64,000 nucleotides of DNA from Spizellomyces punctatus DAOM BR117 (GCF_000182565.1 NW_015971540.1:473793-537792), one strand, 5' to 3'. Positions 1 to 9,959 are shown, numbered from the stretch's first letter. A program made the numbers and translations. Notes: generated by a model from the letters alone, not told the origin.

Positions 1-476
1 AATGGAACCTCGACTCTACGGAGAGGGCTCCAGGGGCCTTCGAAGCCCAATTAAAAGACGCGGAACGTTTCCACGTCGATCTCAAGCGACCCAAACCCGT
101 GGTCTGGGCCCTAATCAACATTCTACGACACTTCCATCAAGCCTTCAGCTATGAGGGTCATCTCATAGGGAACTACACCAAGATTCCTTATGCGCCTCGA
201 TTTATCTCGGCTCCGCCACCCCTTTCGAGGCCACGGTCGTACTCTCCGTTGGAGCGGACAGCCCTCGAGACGGAGCGAGACACCATGATGGGGCTTCAGA
301 GGTGGAAACGAACCACCGAAGTAACCTTCGCCAGCGATCCTGTTATCATTCGCTATGCAGACAAACCCCCGCGCGTAGCCTTCGACTATCGCCGAGCCAA
401 CGACTGCATGGCCTGGGATCCATATCCCTTTCCCATCATGCTTGATTTGGATGTCACTGGGCAATTGTTCGACTAT
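1..476 (+). pseudogene. Ty3/gypsy reverse transcriptase N-terminal fragment
   Basis: The + strand frame that stops at 477-479 reads like the region just before and at the start of a gypsy-type reverse transcriptase. It has a P-R-S-Y-S-P-L-E motif, then an M-M-G-L segment, then FDYRRANDCMAWDPYPFPIM, equivalent to the family pattern 'DYR.LN..T..D.YPLP'. The usual next block (LxGAxxFSxLDL, then the catalytic YxDD) is missing because the homology ends at about 476, where antisense gag sequence begins. It is therefore a truncated relic running off the left edge of the window. Family assignment is from motif pattern only. Confidence 0.72.
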
Positions 477-479
477 TAG

Positions 480-1373
480 GTCGAAATGCTGGTCAGCGGG
501 ACATTCTATGTTTGCCCGGTCGCCGTATGCGAGGCGCTGGAGATGAGTTTTGTGGTCAATGAACGCGAGAAAGCTGCAAAATTCTTTGGGGTTCACGTGG
601 CAGTGCACATATTCGGTTTTGCGCTTGGACTCGGTTAGGGGATCTCGGAACTCTCGAAGCAGTTCCTCTTTCCACCTTTTCCAGGTCCATGAGCGAGTTT
701 CCTGGGCTTCCAGAGTGTAAAACCAAGCGTCAGCAGGGGTTTTCTCGGCTATCATGGCTGGTAGGAGCTGTACCATCCTGGCATCCGACGTTGCGCTAAC
801 GTTTTGAAGAAGTTGGACTTTGTTAAGCCATTCTTCAACGTCTTGGTTTCTTCTGCCCGTAAACTCGGGTACGTCCTTTGCTTTCAAGGAATCGACCTTG
901 GTGTCGCTGGCCCACGGGGCCGCTGGCACTTGGATTGGAGGCACCGCACCTGAAAAACTTGGTTCGGTACGCTCCCTTGGTGTGTCCGCCGTTTCCCACG
1001 GGGTTGCGGACCGTTCTCTTGTAGCTCGTGCTATGGGAGGTTGTCCAGGCAGCGGGCGATGCGCTAGGGCTTCTAAGGCTCGTGCGAGGCGCTCATCCGC
1101 CGCTGTCTGACGTTCGGAAAGCCTATGAAGCTGTTCCGTAAGGTTTTGAGTTGCCAACTGCGTTGCAGCAGTCGAGCGGGCAATGTCTTCTTTTAACGCT
1201 GCCACTTCAGAGGCCATCGTGGCCAAGTTAGGGGCTTCCGGTTCGACGGAAGTGGTCCCTGAACGCCTTGGGCGTGTTGCGGGAGGGACTTCGACGTCCT
1301 CCGCAGGACCCTGACTACGAGTCTGGATCACAGGTGAGCGGCCTCGCGTTGGAGAGCGTTCGACCGGCATCAT
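480..1373 (-). pseudogene. Ty3/gypsy gag, truncated at its 3' end
   Basis: A minus-strand frame starts at ATG 1371-1373. It begins with a basic, Pro/Arg-rich stretch, then a helical segment (NLATMASEVAALKEDIARST), then a retrotransposon capsid-like region with FTGRRNQDVEEWLNKVQLL and the WKRWKEELLREFRDP pattern typical of gypsy gag. The frame stays open to 123, but everything beyond about 480 is simply the antisense of the neighbouring RT fragment. The zinc knuckle, protease and polymerase expected downstream are absent. The gag lies about 140 bp inside an LTR with a primer binding site, so this is the 5' end of an element transcribed leftwards. Confidence 0.78.
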
Positions 1374-1509
1374 TCTCAGTTTCGTGAAGTCTGTTTCCGA
1401 AACGAGAGAAAAGGTTTCCGAGTAGCTACCTGAGCGGATCTCGGTTTGCGCAAGAGTTTCGGTACGACCGAATAAGGATTTCAGCTGAATTTGAGAGGGG
1501 AAGGCAGTT

Positions 1510-1527
1510 CGTCGCGCTTCTCCACCA
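1510..1527 (-). other. Primer binding site of the gypsy element
   Basis: On the + strand the 17 bases next to the LTR read GTCGCGCTTCTCCACCA, which looks like the mature 3' end of a tRNA finishing in CCA. The reverse complement, starting TGG, is therefore a minus-strand tRNA primer binding site with no spacer from the LTR end. Its acceptor half would pair with a 5' GGAGAAG. None of the four tRNAs in this window matches, so the primer tRNA is not identified. Confidence 0.7.
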
Positions 1528-2127
1528 TGTAACGGATTTTTTGTTGGTAGACTATGGTAAAGACAACTTGGGTCTCCTAGCAGGTTGTGTGGGTGTCCGT
1601 ACTAGGAATCATAGTCTCCAAATCCTTTCTTTGGGCGTCGGTAGCGACTTGAGGGCGAGAGGCAAGGAGAGTCGGTTAGTTGTGAACCGAGCAGGATTTA
1701 GAGGCTTCGGTGCGGGTGATCAGGCCATTGAAGCGCTCTGTTAGGTTCCTGTTAACCTAGGATTGGGGTTGAGAAGCTAGTTGTGGGGATTTTTTGTCGC
1801 TACGGCTTCTGCCCCCGACTTATTTTATTGAATACATCCTTTTTATACAAGATTCTTGGATAAACTGTTAAACTAAACTAAACTAATGGGTGTCGCTGCA
1901 CCGCAACTGATTTATTGGTGGCGGTACCGATCTCTTCCTTTTCCGCACTGGCTCGGGCCTCCACAGGTTGTACGAGGCACGCTGAAATCTAATGCGCCAA
2001 TTGCCATTCTCCGAACCGGTTTTTTCGGTCGCGGTAACCCAATCGGTGGAGTTGGTCACGCGATTCGTGCTTCCCGCGTCCGATTTGGGCTTACTCGCGA
2101 TCTCTCGAAGACGTCCTCGTCGTTACA
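1528..2127 (-). repeat. 600-bp long terminal repeat (5' LTR of the minus-strand gypsy element)
   Basis: The segment begins TGTAACG and ends CGTTACA, a perfect 7-bp terminal inverted repeat with the canonical TG...CA ends, and is exactly 600 bp long. In the element's orientation it contains TATAAAAAGG (about 1838-1847) and an AATAAA signal about 15 bp downstream, as expected for U3 promoter and R/polyA. The primer binding site abuts its inner edge. Its outer edge touches ATCCT at 2128-2132, a candidate half of the target duplication. The partner LTR is not in the window. Confidence 0.85.
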
Positions 2128-3186
2128 ATCCTCTGCATCGCCCGCCAAGAAGCACAAGCCATAGAGAAGGTCGATTTATGGATGCGCATCTGCAATCTAC
2201 GTACCAAGGCTTTTCGGTCTCGCCGCGATATGCAGTTTGAAGGCTCGATCACGACAGATGGCACCTCGGTGTCAGTTTACTTGAAACATCCTGAAGCTGA
2301 CAAGTATGGAAAGCGCAGCAGCGGAGGGAAGAAGTCAGCAAAGACCCTAGAAGCTGAGGTGAAGGCAGTATATGTGGAGAACAACTTGCCTGCCTGTCGA
2401 GCAGCAGAGAATGTCATCGTTATCAACCCAAACAAGCGCGACATTCTCTACTGCCAAGACAGTAATGGCATGACATTTCGCTACACTGCCAACCAGCGAG
2501 CCGTGGAGACTGGAAGCCGTCAATTTGCAAAAGAACGGCAGCAGATGAAAGCCGGCAGTATTGACCTCATAGAATCATGAATACCATCTCACAAGACGAT
2601 GAACCTCATGGACTTTACTCGCTACCTTCTCATTCGCTGTGCAGATTCGGATCATTGAAAGGAGTTCTACTCACATCCTGCCCACACGCGGTGGAAGTGG
2701 CATACATTTATAAACCATCAGAAGAGTGAATCAAACCTCATATCCAACATGCGCAACAAGTTTGGGAACTTCACCATTGTGATGGGTGATTGGAGCGATG
2801 CCAGTCGAACTGCAAGATTTCAGACCTCATCAAAGACGAAAGGTTGGCGCACCCTCTTTAAGCGCAACAGGATCAACTGCTTCCTTCTCAACGAGTACAA
2901 GACCTCATCTGTCTGCCCTCACTGTTTGGCCTCATCCGCTGACTTCCTTGAAAAAGGCTTCAAAACACGACCTCATTCAAGACCTTGGCGCCGTCGCGAA
3001 GGCAAGATTGAAAAAGTCCATGGATTGCTGGGTTGTACCAACCCTAACTGTCAGCAAGCCTGGACGATGCGCTACTGGAACAGGGACACGCTGAGCACCT
3101 GCAACATGCTGATGATCGTGCAATCAATGTTAGATGGACACGGTAGACCAGAGGTGTTCAGGAGGGGTGTTCCAGTGGTAGCGTAG
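2128..3186 (+). pseudogene. Decayed Fanzor (eukaryotic TnpB/OMEGA nuclease) gene
   Basis: One + strand frame runs from the LTR boundary to TAG 3184-3186, broken only by in-frame stops at 2578-2580 and 2656-2658. Seen in order: FEGSITTDGTSVSVYL; NVIVINPNKRDILYC, then RYTANQRAVET (RuvC-I region); WKWHTFINHQKSES and NKFGNFTIVMGDWS (RuvC-II region); NEYKTSSVCPHC followed by C-x4-C (zinc finger); and WNRD (final RuvC Asp). This matches the published Fanzor pattern of D, then [TS][TS]-x-x-C4 finger, then RD. The RuvC-I Asp appears replaced by Asn (AAC at 2425-2427). The N-terminus is missing: an LTR lies exactly at the frame's left edge. The gene is almost certainly dead. The family call is strong; any RNA-guided activity of its ancestor is family knowledge. 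Confidence 0.85.
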
Positions 3187-3238
3187 CGTAGACTAGTTAG
3201 ATTAAGGTTTCCGAACTGGTTGTCGCCGGTTCAATCCC
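3168..3238 (+). other. Pol III box A/box B-like pair at the Fanzor 3' end
   Basis: GGTTCAATCCC at 3228-3238 is a full match to the tRNA box B consensus GGTTCRANYCC. A box A-like TGTTCCAGTGG lies at 3168-3178, overlapping the last Fanzor codons. No tRNA cloverleaf can be folded around them: there are no matching acceptor arms. Just downstream, TAGTGC and GCACTA could form a 6-bp stem (about 3250-3285). It could be a tRNA pseudogene, a SINE remnant, part of a Fanzor guide-RNA region, or chance. Confidence 0.3.
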
Positions 3239-3704
3239 TGGTGCGGGTGCTAGTGCCAATACCCATCGGCTCCGCACTAACAATCATACCCATCAAACCA
3301 AACCAACAGCGACAACTTCCAACCCTCGTGCGATGGCCAAGATTGAAGAAGAAAAACCCGTACATGCCTATTTTAACAAAATATTTCCGGAACGATGGAA
3401 CCCTCCCCATTTCTGGGGAAATGGAGGCAGTCCACTGAAGGAGCAAGCTCATCACATCTGGAAAACGTCGCTTCTCAATCTTTTGTCGTGTCTGGACTAA
3501 GCAAGAGCTGAGAGAGCTGCTGCTTTGTTGAAGATGGATCAGGTTCGTTGCTTCAGCCATTTTACACAAACGCGTCGTTCATTAACATGATACACCTTGA
3601 ATAGTTCTACTTTTAGAGTCCTAAACCGGAGTTCCATTGTCATAAAAAAAAACAAAATCGCTGATACCCAAGGGAGCGTAAACTTAACCGGTGCGTCCAT
3701 CTCA
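3239..3704. other. Intergenic, Fanzor 3' flank
   Basis: No gene is recognised. Apart from the short possible stem at about 3250-3285, the stretch has no clear motif. It separates the Fanzor relic from the next gene and would hold any Fanzor right end. Confidence 0.5.
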
Positions 3705-4696
3705 ATGGAGCCGCAAACACCTGTAATCCAGACGCCAAACGTGAGTCTTTGTAGTAGTTGTTTATCATGTCAATGTAATACTCACAGTTCATTTAGGTCG
3801 GTATGAAATTATCCGGATTTAAGGAAAGGTTAACGAAACGCTCGTTTGCGGATGCGTTCGACGATGATGATGATACGATCGACACTCCTACGCGCCATAC
3901 CAAGACCACCCAACTCGAAGCACCGTACAAGTCAAAAGATGAAACCCTTACTCGATATTATATTCGCTTGGCGCAGCACTGTGAGAGGACTGGACATATC
4001 ACTCGCCCCCAACTTGGATTCACGGTTCGCTGCATTACTGACACCGAGCACCAGTATCACAAGGCAGTAATGGATGTGCTCGCTGTCTACGATGAGACTC
4101 GGATGGGATGTACCTTTGGCTCCTTCTTGGAGGAAATTTACCCCAACAATACGACCAAAATGAAGAGTCTGGTAAAAGAATCCTTGATGAAACAGGCTTC
4201 CTCACAAGCTATGTCGGCGGCCTGTACGATGCTCTCTAATGGTGTAGCGGCTTTTGGTGCTATCCTTCTCGCGAGAGCATTTGGGTGGAACGTCAAGGGT
4301 GACGCAAGGTTGATGCCTAGAAATGTGGCTTTGACAGGCAGTATAACCGAAGATCACAGTGCACTCCTTGTTCGTACTCGAGAGCACCGAAATGAGAATG
4401 GGTTACTGTATATTGTTTTACCGAGTCCGTGTGTTTTGAATTCACGGTATATGACGCATGAGCGGTTTATTGAGGTGTTGGGGTGTGTTGGGTTTGGCGT
4501 GGTTGAATTCAAGTTTGCGAAACGGGTTGCGTTTTGTTTGTTTAGGAGGTGTGGTGGGGGTGTAAAGGGGATTGGGAAAGTCGAATGTAATCCTGGGAAG
4601 GAGAGGAATAATTTTTGTGTTGTTATTGATGGCAGGGCAGCTGGGATGCCAATTTGGCACATACACACTGTATATTTTGAGATAAAAGGGATATAA
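3705..4696 (+). CDS. Chimeric protein with Bmt2-like C-terminus (25S rRNA m1A methyltransferase family)
   Basis: The start ATG 3705 gives MEPQTPVIQTPN, then an intron 3741-3796 (GTGAGT...TTTAG), then one long exon; the product is about 312 aa. From about residue 205 on, the sequence fits the C-terminal half of Bmt2-type rRNA methyltransferases: LLYIVLPSPCVLNSRYMTHE, then a GF...K.....C.FR segment. The SAM-binding core and the Gly/Asp-rich motifs that should precede it are not recognisable. Instead there is a stretch with an acidic run (DDDDD), YYIRLAQHCERTGHI and MSAACTMLSNGVAAFGAILL that I cannot place. The protein may be a fusion, a mis-spliced model or a decaying gene. It converges on the next gene with only 88 bp between stops. 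Confidence 0.55.
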
Positions 4697-4784
4697 GATA
4701 CTTCGTTCACGTATCCTAATACTAATTCCTACCACGCCATGTTGCAATGAATGCTGTCAAGGGTCATGGGCTGAATATCAAAGC

Positions 4785-6302
4785 TTACTCGCCCCTCTCT
4801 CAACAGCCGCAACCGCTCGCAAAAAGTCTTCACGTCCCTCTGCCCTCAAAACATGCTCGGCATTTCCTTCGCGAACGGTAAATGTGTTAGGAAGGTACCA
4901 TTCTTGAACAGAGTCTCTGACAGCAGAGTTGCGGAGGTCGATGGTTTGGATGGGTTTTGTAGAGTTTTGGTCTTTGTAGAGATGGAGGTGGGTGTGCTAT
5001 GAAATGGTTTTTTTGTGGAAGTGAATATAGTATATGTGTACACAGAAGCGGAAGGACGGTCAACATACGTGAATCACCATCCAGCGTTTCCTCCAGTACC
5101 GATCATTGGATGTCAACTGGTCGAACCAGTTGGAGAGAATGGCGCCCTGCCATTCAGCACAGTGTAAGATTATGGTACGGTCTGGATGAACTGGCAAAGG
5201 AATGAGATAGATGCAAGCTACCTACCTTACGGTTCTTATCTTCCATGGTTTGATATTGGGCCTTGTAGGCTTCTTTGATTGAGCGTTCTTTGGCTGCCTT
5301 TTCCTTTAGCCATTGCTGTTCTTTGACTCTATTAACGTGCCAAAACATTGGGTGTTAGTCCCTTCTAAGTTTTTCCAACCTAGTTCTCATGTGGCGTGTA
5401 CCTCTCTTCTGCAGCCGCTTTCACCTTTCTCGCCGCCTCCTCCTTCAACTGCTCCTTTAATGCCGTATGCTCTCGCACTCTCCTCGCCGCCTCCTCTTGT
5501 GCATCTTCACCTTTATCTGATGACAAGGAGCTCGTGGATTGATTCAACGCCTTGCCTGGTAGCATGTTGGAGCTACTTGAGCTGTGAAGAGGAACTTTTG
5601 TGGGCGTGAGAGGTGTCTCAAGCAGATCACTTGGGGATGTGATGGAGATTTCAGAATCGTGTTCCTTGAGGAGTGCATTGATTTGTTTGCCGTAGGTAAA
5701 GGCAAGAGCACGGTTCGCTGTCTAATCGCACATCACGGGATGAGAAAGGAACAGATGGAAAAGACAGATGTACTTTCGTACGTTACCTGCTCGGGAACAC
5801 ATTCGACAAGTAAAAACTTATTTTCATGTTTCACGTAGCCATAGAGCGGGACTTCGCCCTGTCCGAACTCCTTTTGAAATTCCTGAAATCCGCCTGCTCC
5901 GCTGGCGAGGACACTGGATCGTAATAACGGATTATGTTGTCAGTGTGCCCCGAACAGAGTGATGTGAATGATTTGTTCTTACCTTAGGACTTGGAGATTC
6001 TGTCCAGGCAGCTTAGGAAGGACAGCTACAACAGATAAAGGATTTAGAGAAGAATGAATTTGACAGATGCCCTCGAGCCCATGTGTGCAGTAAACTAAAC
6101 ATGACGGTGCACTTACACAGGATCATCCTGTTCACACAAAGACGAATATTAACTGGTCAGATCTACATGTTTCTTCACCACGGCCTCATCACCACAAAAC
6201 CAATATTCAAAAAACAGCTCACCAATCTGTACCAGAGTCTCCAGCCCGAATCGCCTCATACGTCTGCAAGATCTTTGGGTCGTTGGTATCTAATGTAGCC
6301 AT
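4785..6302 (-). CDS. ADF/cofilin-homology, coiled-coil and PH domain protein
   Basis: Reads leftwards from ATG 6300-6302 through several short exons to TAA 4785-4787. The N-terminus MATLDTNDPKILQTYEAIRA...GTDW followed by LASGAGGFQEFQKEF, YGYVKHEN and YGKQINALLKEH...SPSDLLE is an ADF-H fold pattern (actin binding; drebrin/coactosin-like). A Ser/Thr-rich linker leads to a charged helical stretch (EEAARRVREHTALKEQLKEE, then KEQQWLKEKAAKERSIKEAY). The C-terminus is a PH domain: EWQGAILSNWFDQL, YWRKRWMVIH, the HLYKD strand, and LRAEGREDFLRAVAAVERGE as the final helix. The combination suggests a cytosolic adaptor linking actin to membrane phosphoinositides (inference). One internal exon is only about 11 nt in my reading, so exon detail is tentative. 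Confidence 0.72.
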
Positions 6303-7037
6303 TCCTAGTAGCAGCTATCCACCGTGACAAGTCGAGATGTGTCAAAATCGATAGTAAAAAGAAAAACGATCTTTGCAAACCCAAGGACAAGGTATTCTGG
6401 TTTGGACTTTTCTCGAAGCAAATACCAGCGACTACAAACACCACAACACTTGCAATCACATTCACAGCAGAAAGAAAAGAGGCACACTGCACAGTGGGGG
6501 TCTGAACTAAGAACAAATAATACCGTATAAATAATACCGCATGTGTTATGGCATTGACACTATCTTGGTTTGTCTAAAAATAGCTGTTGCGCACAAGGTT
6601 TCCTTCCGGATCCTTATGGCTTTGTCGGAGATTTTTATAGCGGGCAGGGAGCAGAAGGAAATTCCCTCGGAAATGGGTGACGCTGGGTCATGTTTTTGTT
6701 GGGCTTCGAGATAAAAAAAACTACACCCCTTTATGCCTGATAATCTTTAGATGTGTATGCAGGGTATGTTTTGTCGTGGCTATGGAGTGTGTCCCCGGGA
6801 TTCTAGGTTTGATTGCGTTGCGCTTTTGATGTGAGGTAAACACTTTCATTTGGCGCCTTCTTCAGCTCCCTTATTGTCCAGTCTCGGGTTCTTCTGTAGG
6901 GTTATTTTAACTGGCGGTTAGATTTCTTTTTTTGGAGACACTGGGTATTCCACCCGCTACTTGTCTTGAGAAAACCTTATTTTCGTGGATTGGGGGAATA
7001 TACCTCCTTTATTCCTTACTTAATTGCCTTCATCGAC
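6303..7037. other. Intergenic region, divergent promoters
   Basis: 735 bp between two divergently transcribed genes. AT-rich patches and short poly-T/A runs are present; no gene, repeat or RNA is evident. Confidence 0.6.
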
Positions 7038-8126
7038 ATGGTCAATGACCAGCTGTTGAGGACGTGGGGGGCTGCGTTGTCGTTTGGGGGAACCGTGATT
7101 TGTCTTTTGAGCGTCTTTGAATGGATGTGAGTACACGACAAGGCACACGTTTATCGGGGGATTGAGTATCCAGTCTTGATTGATAGATACCTAAATGTTT
7201 AACCATAACTTGTAGTTTTAAGTTTCGCCGGTCCCTCCGTCCCAACAAACTCTTGCTCCTCATTTTCTCGTGTGCATTTGGCTCACTTTCCCTAACCATC
7301 ATGGCGAGCCGCATCGTCATCAAACAACCAAACGAGGCAACACTAGCTTTCGCGGTTCTAAGCGGCATCTTTCTCCAAACCTCCCAAGCAATTCTCTGGC
7401 GATGCGCACTCCAACGTCTCAACTCTGTTCTGGCAACAAAGTTCGCAGAGCGGGCAACAGACGTGGCAACCGCACTGAGTGCGGGGTATTGTATGGTCCT
7501 GGCTTCTTTTATGGTGATTTCTGCTATGCAAGCGGAGGGAACTGTGATGGAGTTGATTAATTCAAAATGGTATCAAGATTGGTTTAGGATGGGGGATGGA
7601 GCGGATTTGGTGATATATGAGGCTGTTTGCGTTTGCGCAGATTTGATACTGCTACAGGTTTGCTTGAGCCACCGTTGCTTTTCTGCAAGCGTGTTCTTTA
7701 AAGTTAACATAACGTATTGCTTCTGTACACCAGATGCTCCGAGAAAACATGAAAGCACGAGGCGACCGATCCACCCTTGACAAAACCCTCAAACTCCGCA
7801 TCACAGCCTTCCTCGTCATAATGAACCTCGTCTTCAAGATGGCCGATGTCAGCGTGAAAATTGCCTCCATTGCAACAACCTACTTCCCGTTTGATGTCTA
7901 CTTTCGGTCTGTCACCGTGTGTTTTGAGACTTGGACGTTACTCAAGTTGGGAATCACGGTCGAGGATGTCATAAAAGGGGACGGATGGGATAAAGGGTCG
8001 GATCGAGCAGGGGAATTGACGATCAATCGGGCGGATACACATAATAGGTTGCTCTTGGCCAAGAGTGAGACGTCCTTGCTCCACAGCAGGTCCGCGCCAG
8101 TGTTGCCGCCTATTAACGTTACGTAG
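7038..8126 (+). CDS. Multi-pass membrane protein of unknown function
   Basis: Start ATG 7038 (MVNDQLLRTWGAALSFGG...). Intron 1 spans 7127-7215 and intron 2 7658-7733; frames join cleanly. The product is about 307 aa with roughly six or seven hydrophobic segments, including GAALSFGGTVICLLSVFEW, KLLLLIFSCAFGSLSLTIM, LAFAVLSGIFLQTSQAIL, TALSAGYCMVLASFMVIS, LVIYEAVCVCADLILLQ and ITAFLVIMNLVF. The C-terminal roughly 70 residues are polar with SETSLLHSRSAPVLPP. The layout could fit a 7-TM receptor-like or other polytopic protein, but I see no diagnostic motif and give no function. Confidence 0.7.
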
Positions 8127-8264
8127 ATTTCTGTTTTTTGGAGGAACCGGGCTATATTATACTAGGAACATGAGAGATTCGATGGTCGCGGGGGGATACT
8201 GGGATTTCTTTGGAGGTTCGATGAGAGGAGAGGTTTATTATTTGGGATCATCATGAATATCTGC

Positions 8265-8450
8265 CGTTATACCATTTCTTGTACTGTGGAGCTGTATCCA
8301 TTAGTAGCTTGAGGTCTGACTGTTCGATTCGCATCGTGGACACCAACCACGTTTCTCCCCATCCCAGATCAGTGGTCAAGTTTCTGAATAGGCATTCATG
8401 TTGGCTGTGGTTGCAAAAAAATAAAGCAAAGACCTCTGGGATGCAGGGGT
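8265..8450. repeat. Diverged direct duplicate, copy 1
   Basis: Shares the order of blocks CCATTTCTTGTA, GGAGCTGTATCCA, CAGATCAGT and GGCATTCAT followed by TTGGCTGT with 9588-9815, about 1.33 kb downstream. Divergence is clear, with small indels. No coding potential is evident. Confidence 0.55.
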
Positions 8451-8730
8451 GTTCAAAATGTCTCGTTCAATCATTGTCATCTGTCCTTTGCTCACCCGTT
8501 CTTGTGATTTGCATTCAAATGATTGCCTAATTTCGCTGACTAAGCCAGGGGTGAATCAGCAGTCACCTGACCATGGGCTGTTCATAAAAGGGGGAACGCG
8601 AGGGGTTTACACGTCTTTCCATCGCGCCCATCCTTGTTTCTTGCCCATCATCTCTGCCCACCACTCACACACCATAGAGAGGACAAGAATGCAACACCCG
8701 TACTCTTGGATACCGTCGCTGCAAAAGCGG

Positions 8731-9108
8731 ACTTGACCAGGTTCGTCCCCGTAGTGGAATGTGCACAGGTTCAGGGAATCTTCACGGGTACCTGCTTGGG
8801 AATGACGCGTGCGCTCTGCTGGTGGGAGCAGGGTCCACATATCATTCTTGCCCAGACTCGGTGATTTTTCACTGCCTGCTCCAGACTGACGCCGAGGCTC
8901 GGAGAAACTGAGCGGGTCTCTGGTTGGGAGTGAACCGATGCTCCTGCTCCCACGAGCAGGGTTCCATCATCATTCGTGCCCAGAGCTCGGTGATGTTTTT
9001 ACTGTGTTGGCTTCAGCCTGAGCCTCGGTGGCGTCTATCTCATCTTGTGCATTCGCTAACCCCGGACGGATTAGTTCTAGGGGCATCAATCGTGGTGCGG
9101 TAATTGTG
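8731..9108. repeat. Diverged repeat, copies A and B
   Basis: Copy A (about 8731-8875) and copy B (about 8945-9108) each resemble parts of the longer unit at 9241-9488. Shared blocks include CTTGACCAGG, TACCTGCTTGGGAATGACGC and CATATCATTCTTGCCCAGAC in A, and GTGTTGGCTTCAGCCTGAGC, TTGTGCATTCGCTAA and AGGGGCATCAA in B. It is a multi-copy local duplication with no open frame conserved between copies. Confidence 0.65.
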
Positions 9109-9240
9109 AAGAGTCATCCGCGCAAGACACCCCCTGGCAATCTGTGTCTAGCCGGTTGACAATTTAGGCCCAAGAAGATCCGTCGTTCAGCAGCAGACTC
9201 CAAATATCAAAGCATCTGCGGCTCGGATCGAACGTGCTGC

Positions 9241-9488
9241 TGACTTGACCAGGTACGTCCCTTGGTGATTGTGCACAGGTTGGAGAAACATCACTGGTAC
9301 CTGCTTGGGAATGACGCGTGCACTCTGCTTGTGGGAGCAGGGTTCACATATCATTCTTGCCCAGACTCGGTGATGTGTATACTGTGTTGGCTTCAGCCTG
9401 AGCCTCTGGTTATCTGCCACTTTTGTGCATTCGCTAATTGGACGTTTTAGTTTTAGGGGCATCAAGCGTGGTGCGGCAATTGTAAAAC
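9241..9488. repeat. Diverged repeat, copy C
   Basis: This unit holds in one piece the blocks that are split between copies A and B at 8731-9108, so it probably resembles the ancestral form. Base substitutions are spread along the length. Confidence 0.65.
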
Positions 9489-9587
9489 CTGGTTCAATAG
9501 TTCGCAGATAACCAATTCGTTAATAGATACTTGCTGCTCACGCTATATTACCGACATTCTTTATGGTGATGTCTTGATGAGATTCTG

Positions 9588-9815
9588 CGTAAAGCCATTT
9601 CTTGTAGTACTGTTGAGCTGTATCCACTAGTACCATGAGGTATGAGAGGTTGAAAAATACATGATACACCCAAATGTTGGGCACGACCACATTTCTGCCC
9701 GTGTCAGATCAGTTTGTAAAGTTTCTCACCCTCACTAAAGGTACCTGATGCTGCAGAGGCATTCATATTGGCTGTACGAGTTGCACAACAGAAACCAAGG
9801 GCTGTGGGATGTAGA
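9588..9815. repeat. Diverged direct duplicate, copy 2
   Basis: Partner of 8265-8450, in the same orientation and same order of blocks. Together with copy C it indicates that a segment of about 0.8-1.3 kb was duplicated here and then rearranged. Confidence 0.5.
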
Positions 9816-9959
9816 TAATGTGGGTATACGTTGGTATTTGGGCGCTAATTTGGAAACCTTGGAGGGATATGTTCTTGCAAAGAAAGTCGAGTTCTTTGGC
9901 CAATGACGTGGAACTCTTAACTTTGACTCGAGAGGAAAATCATCCCAGGCAAGCCGTAT

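Noticed and set aside
123-479. Continuation of the gag frame into 123-479
   Set aside because: It is antisense of the RT fragment; the gag homology stops near 480.
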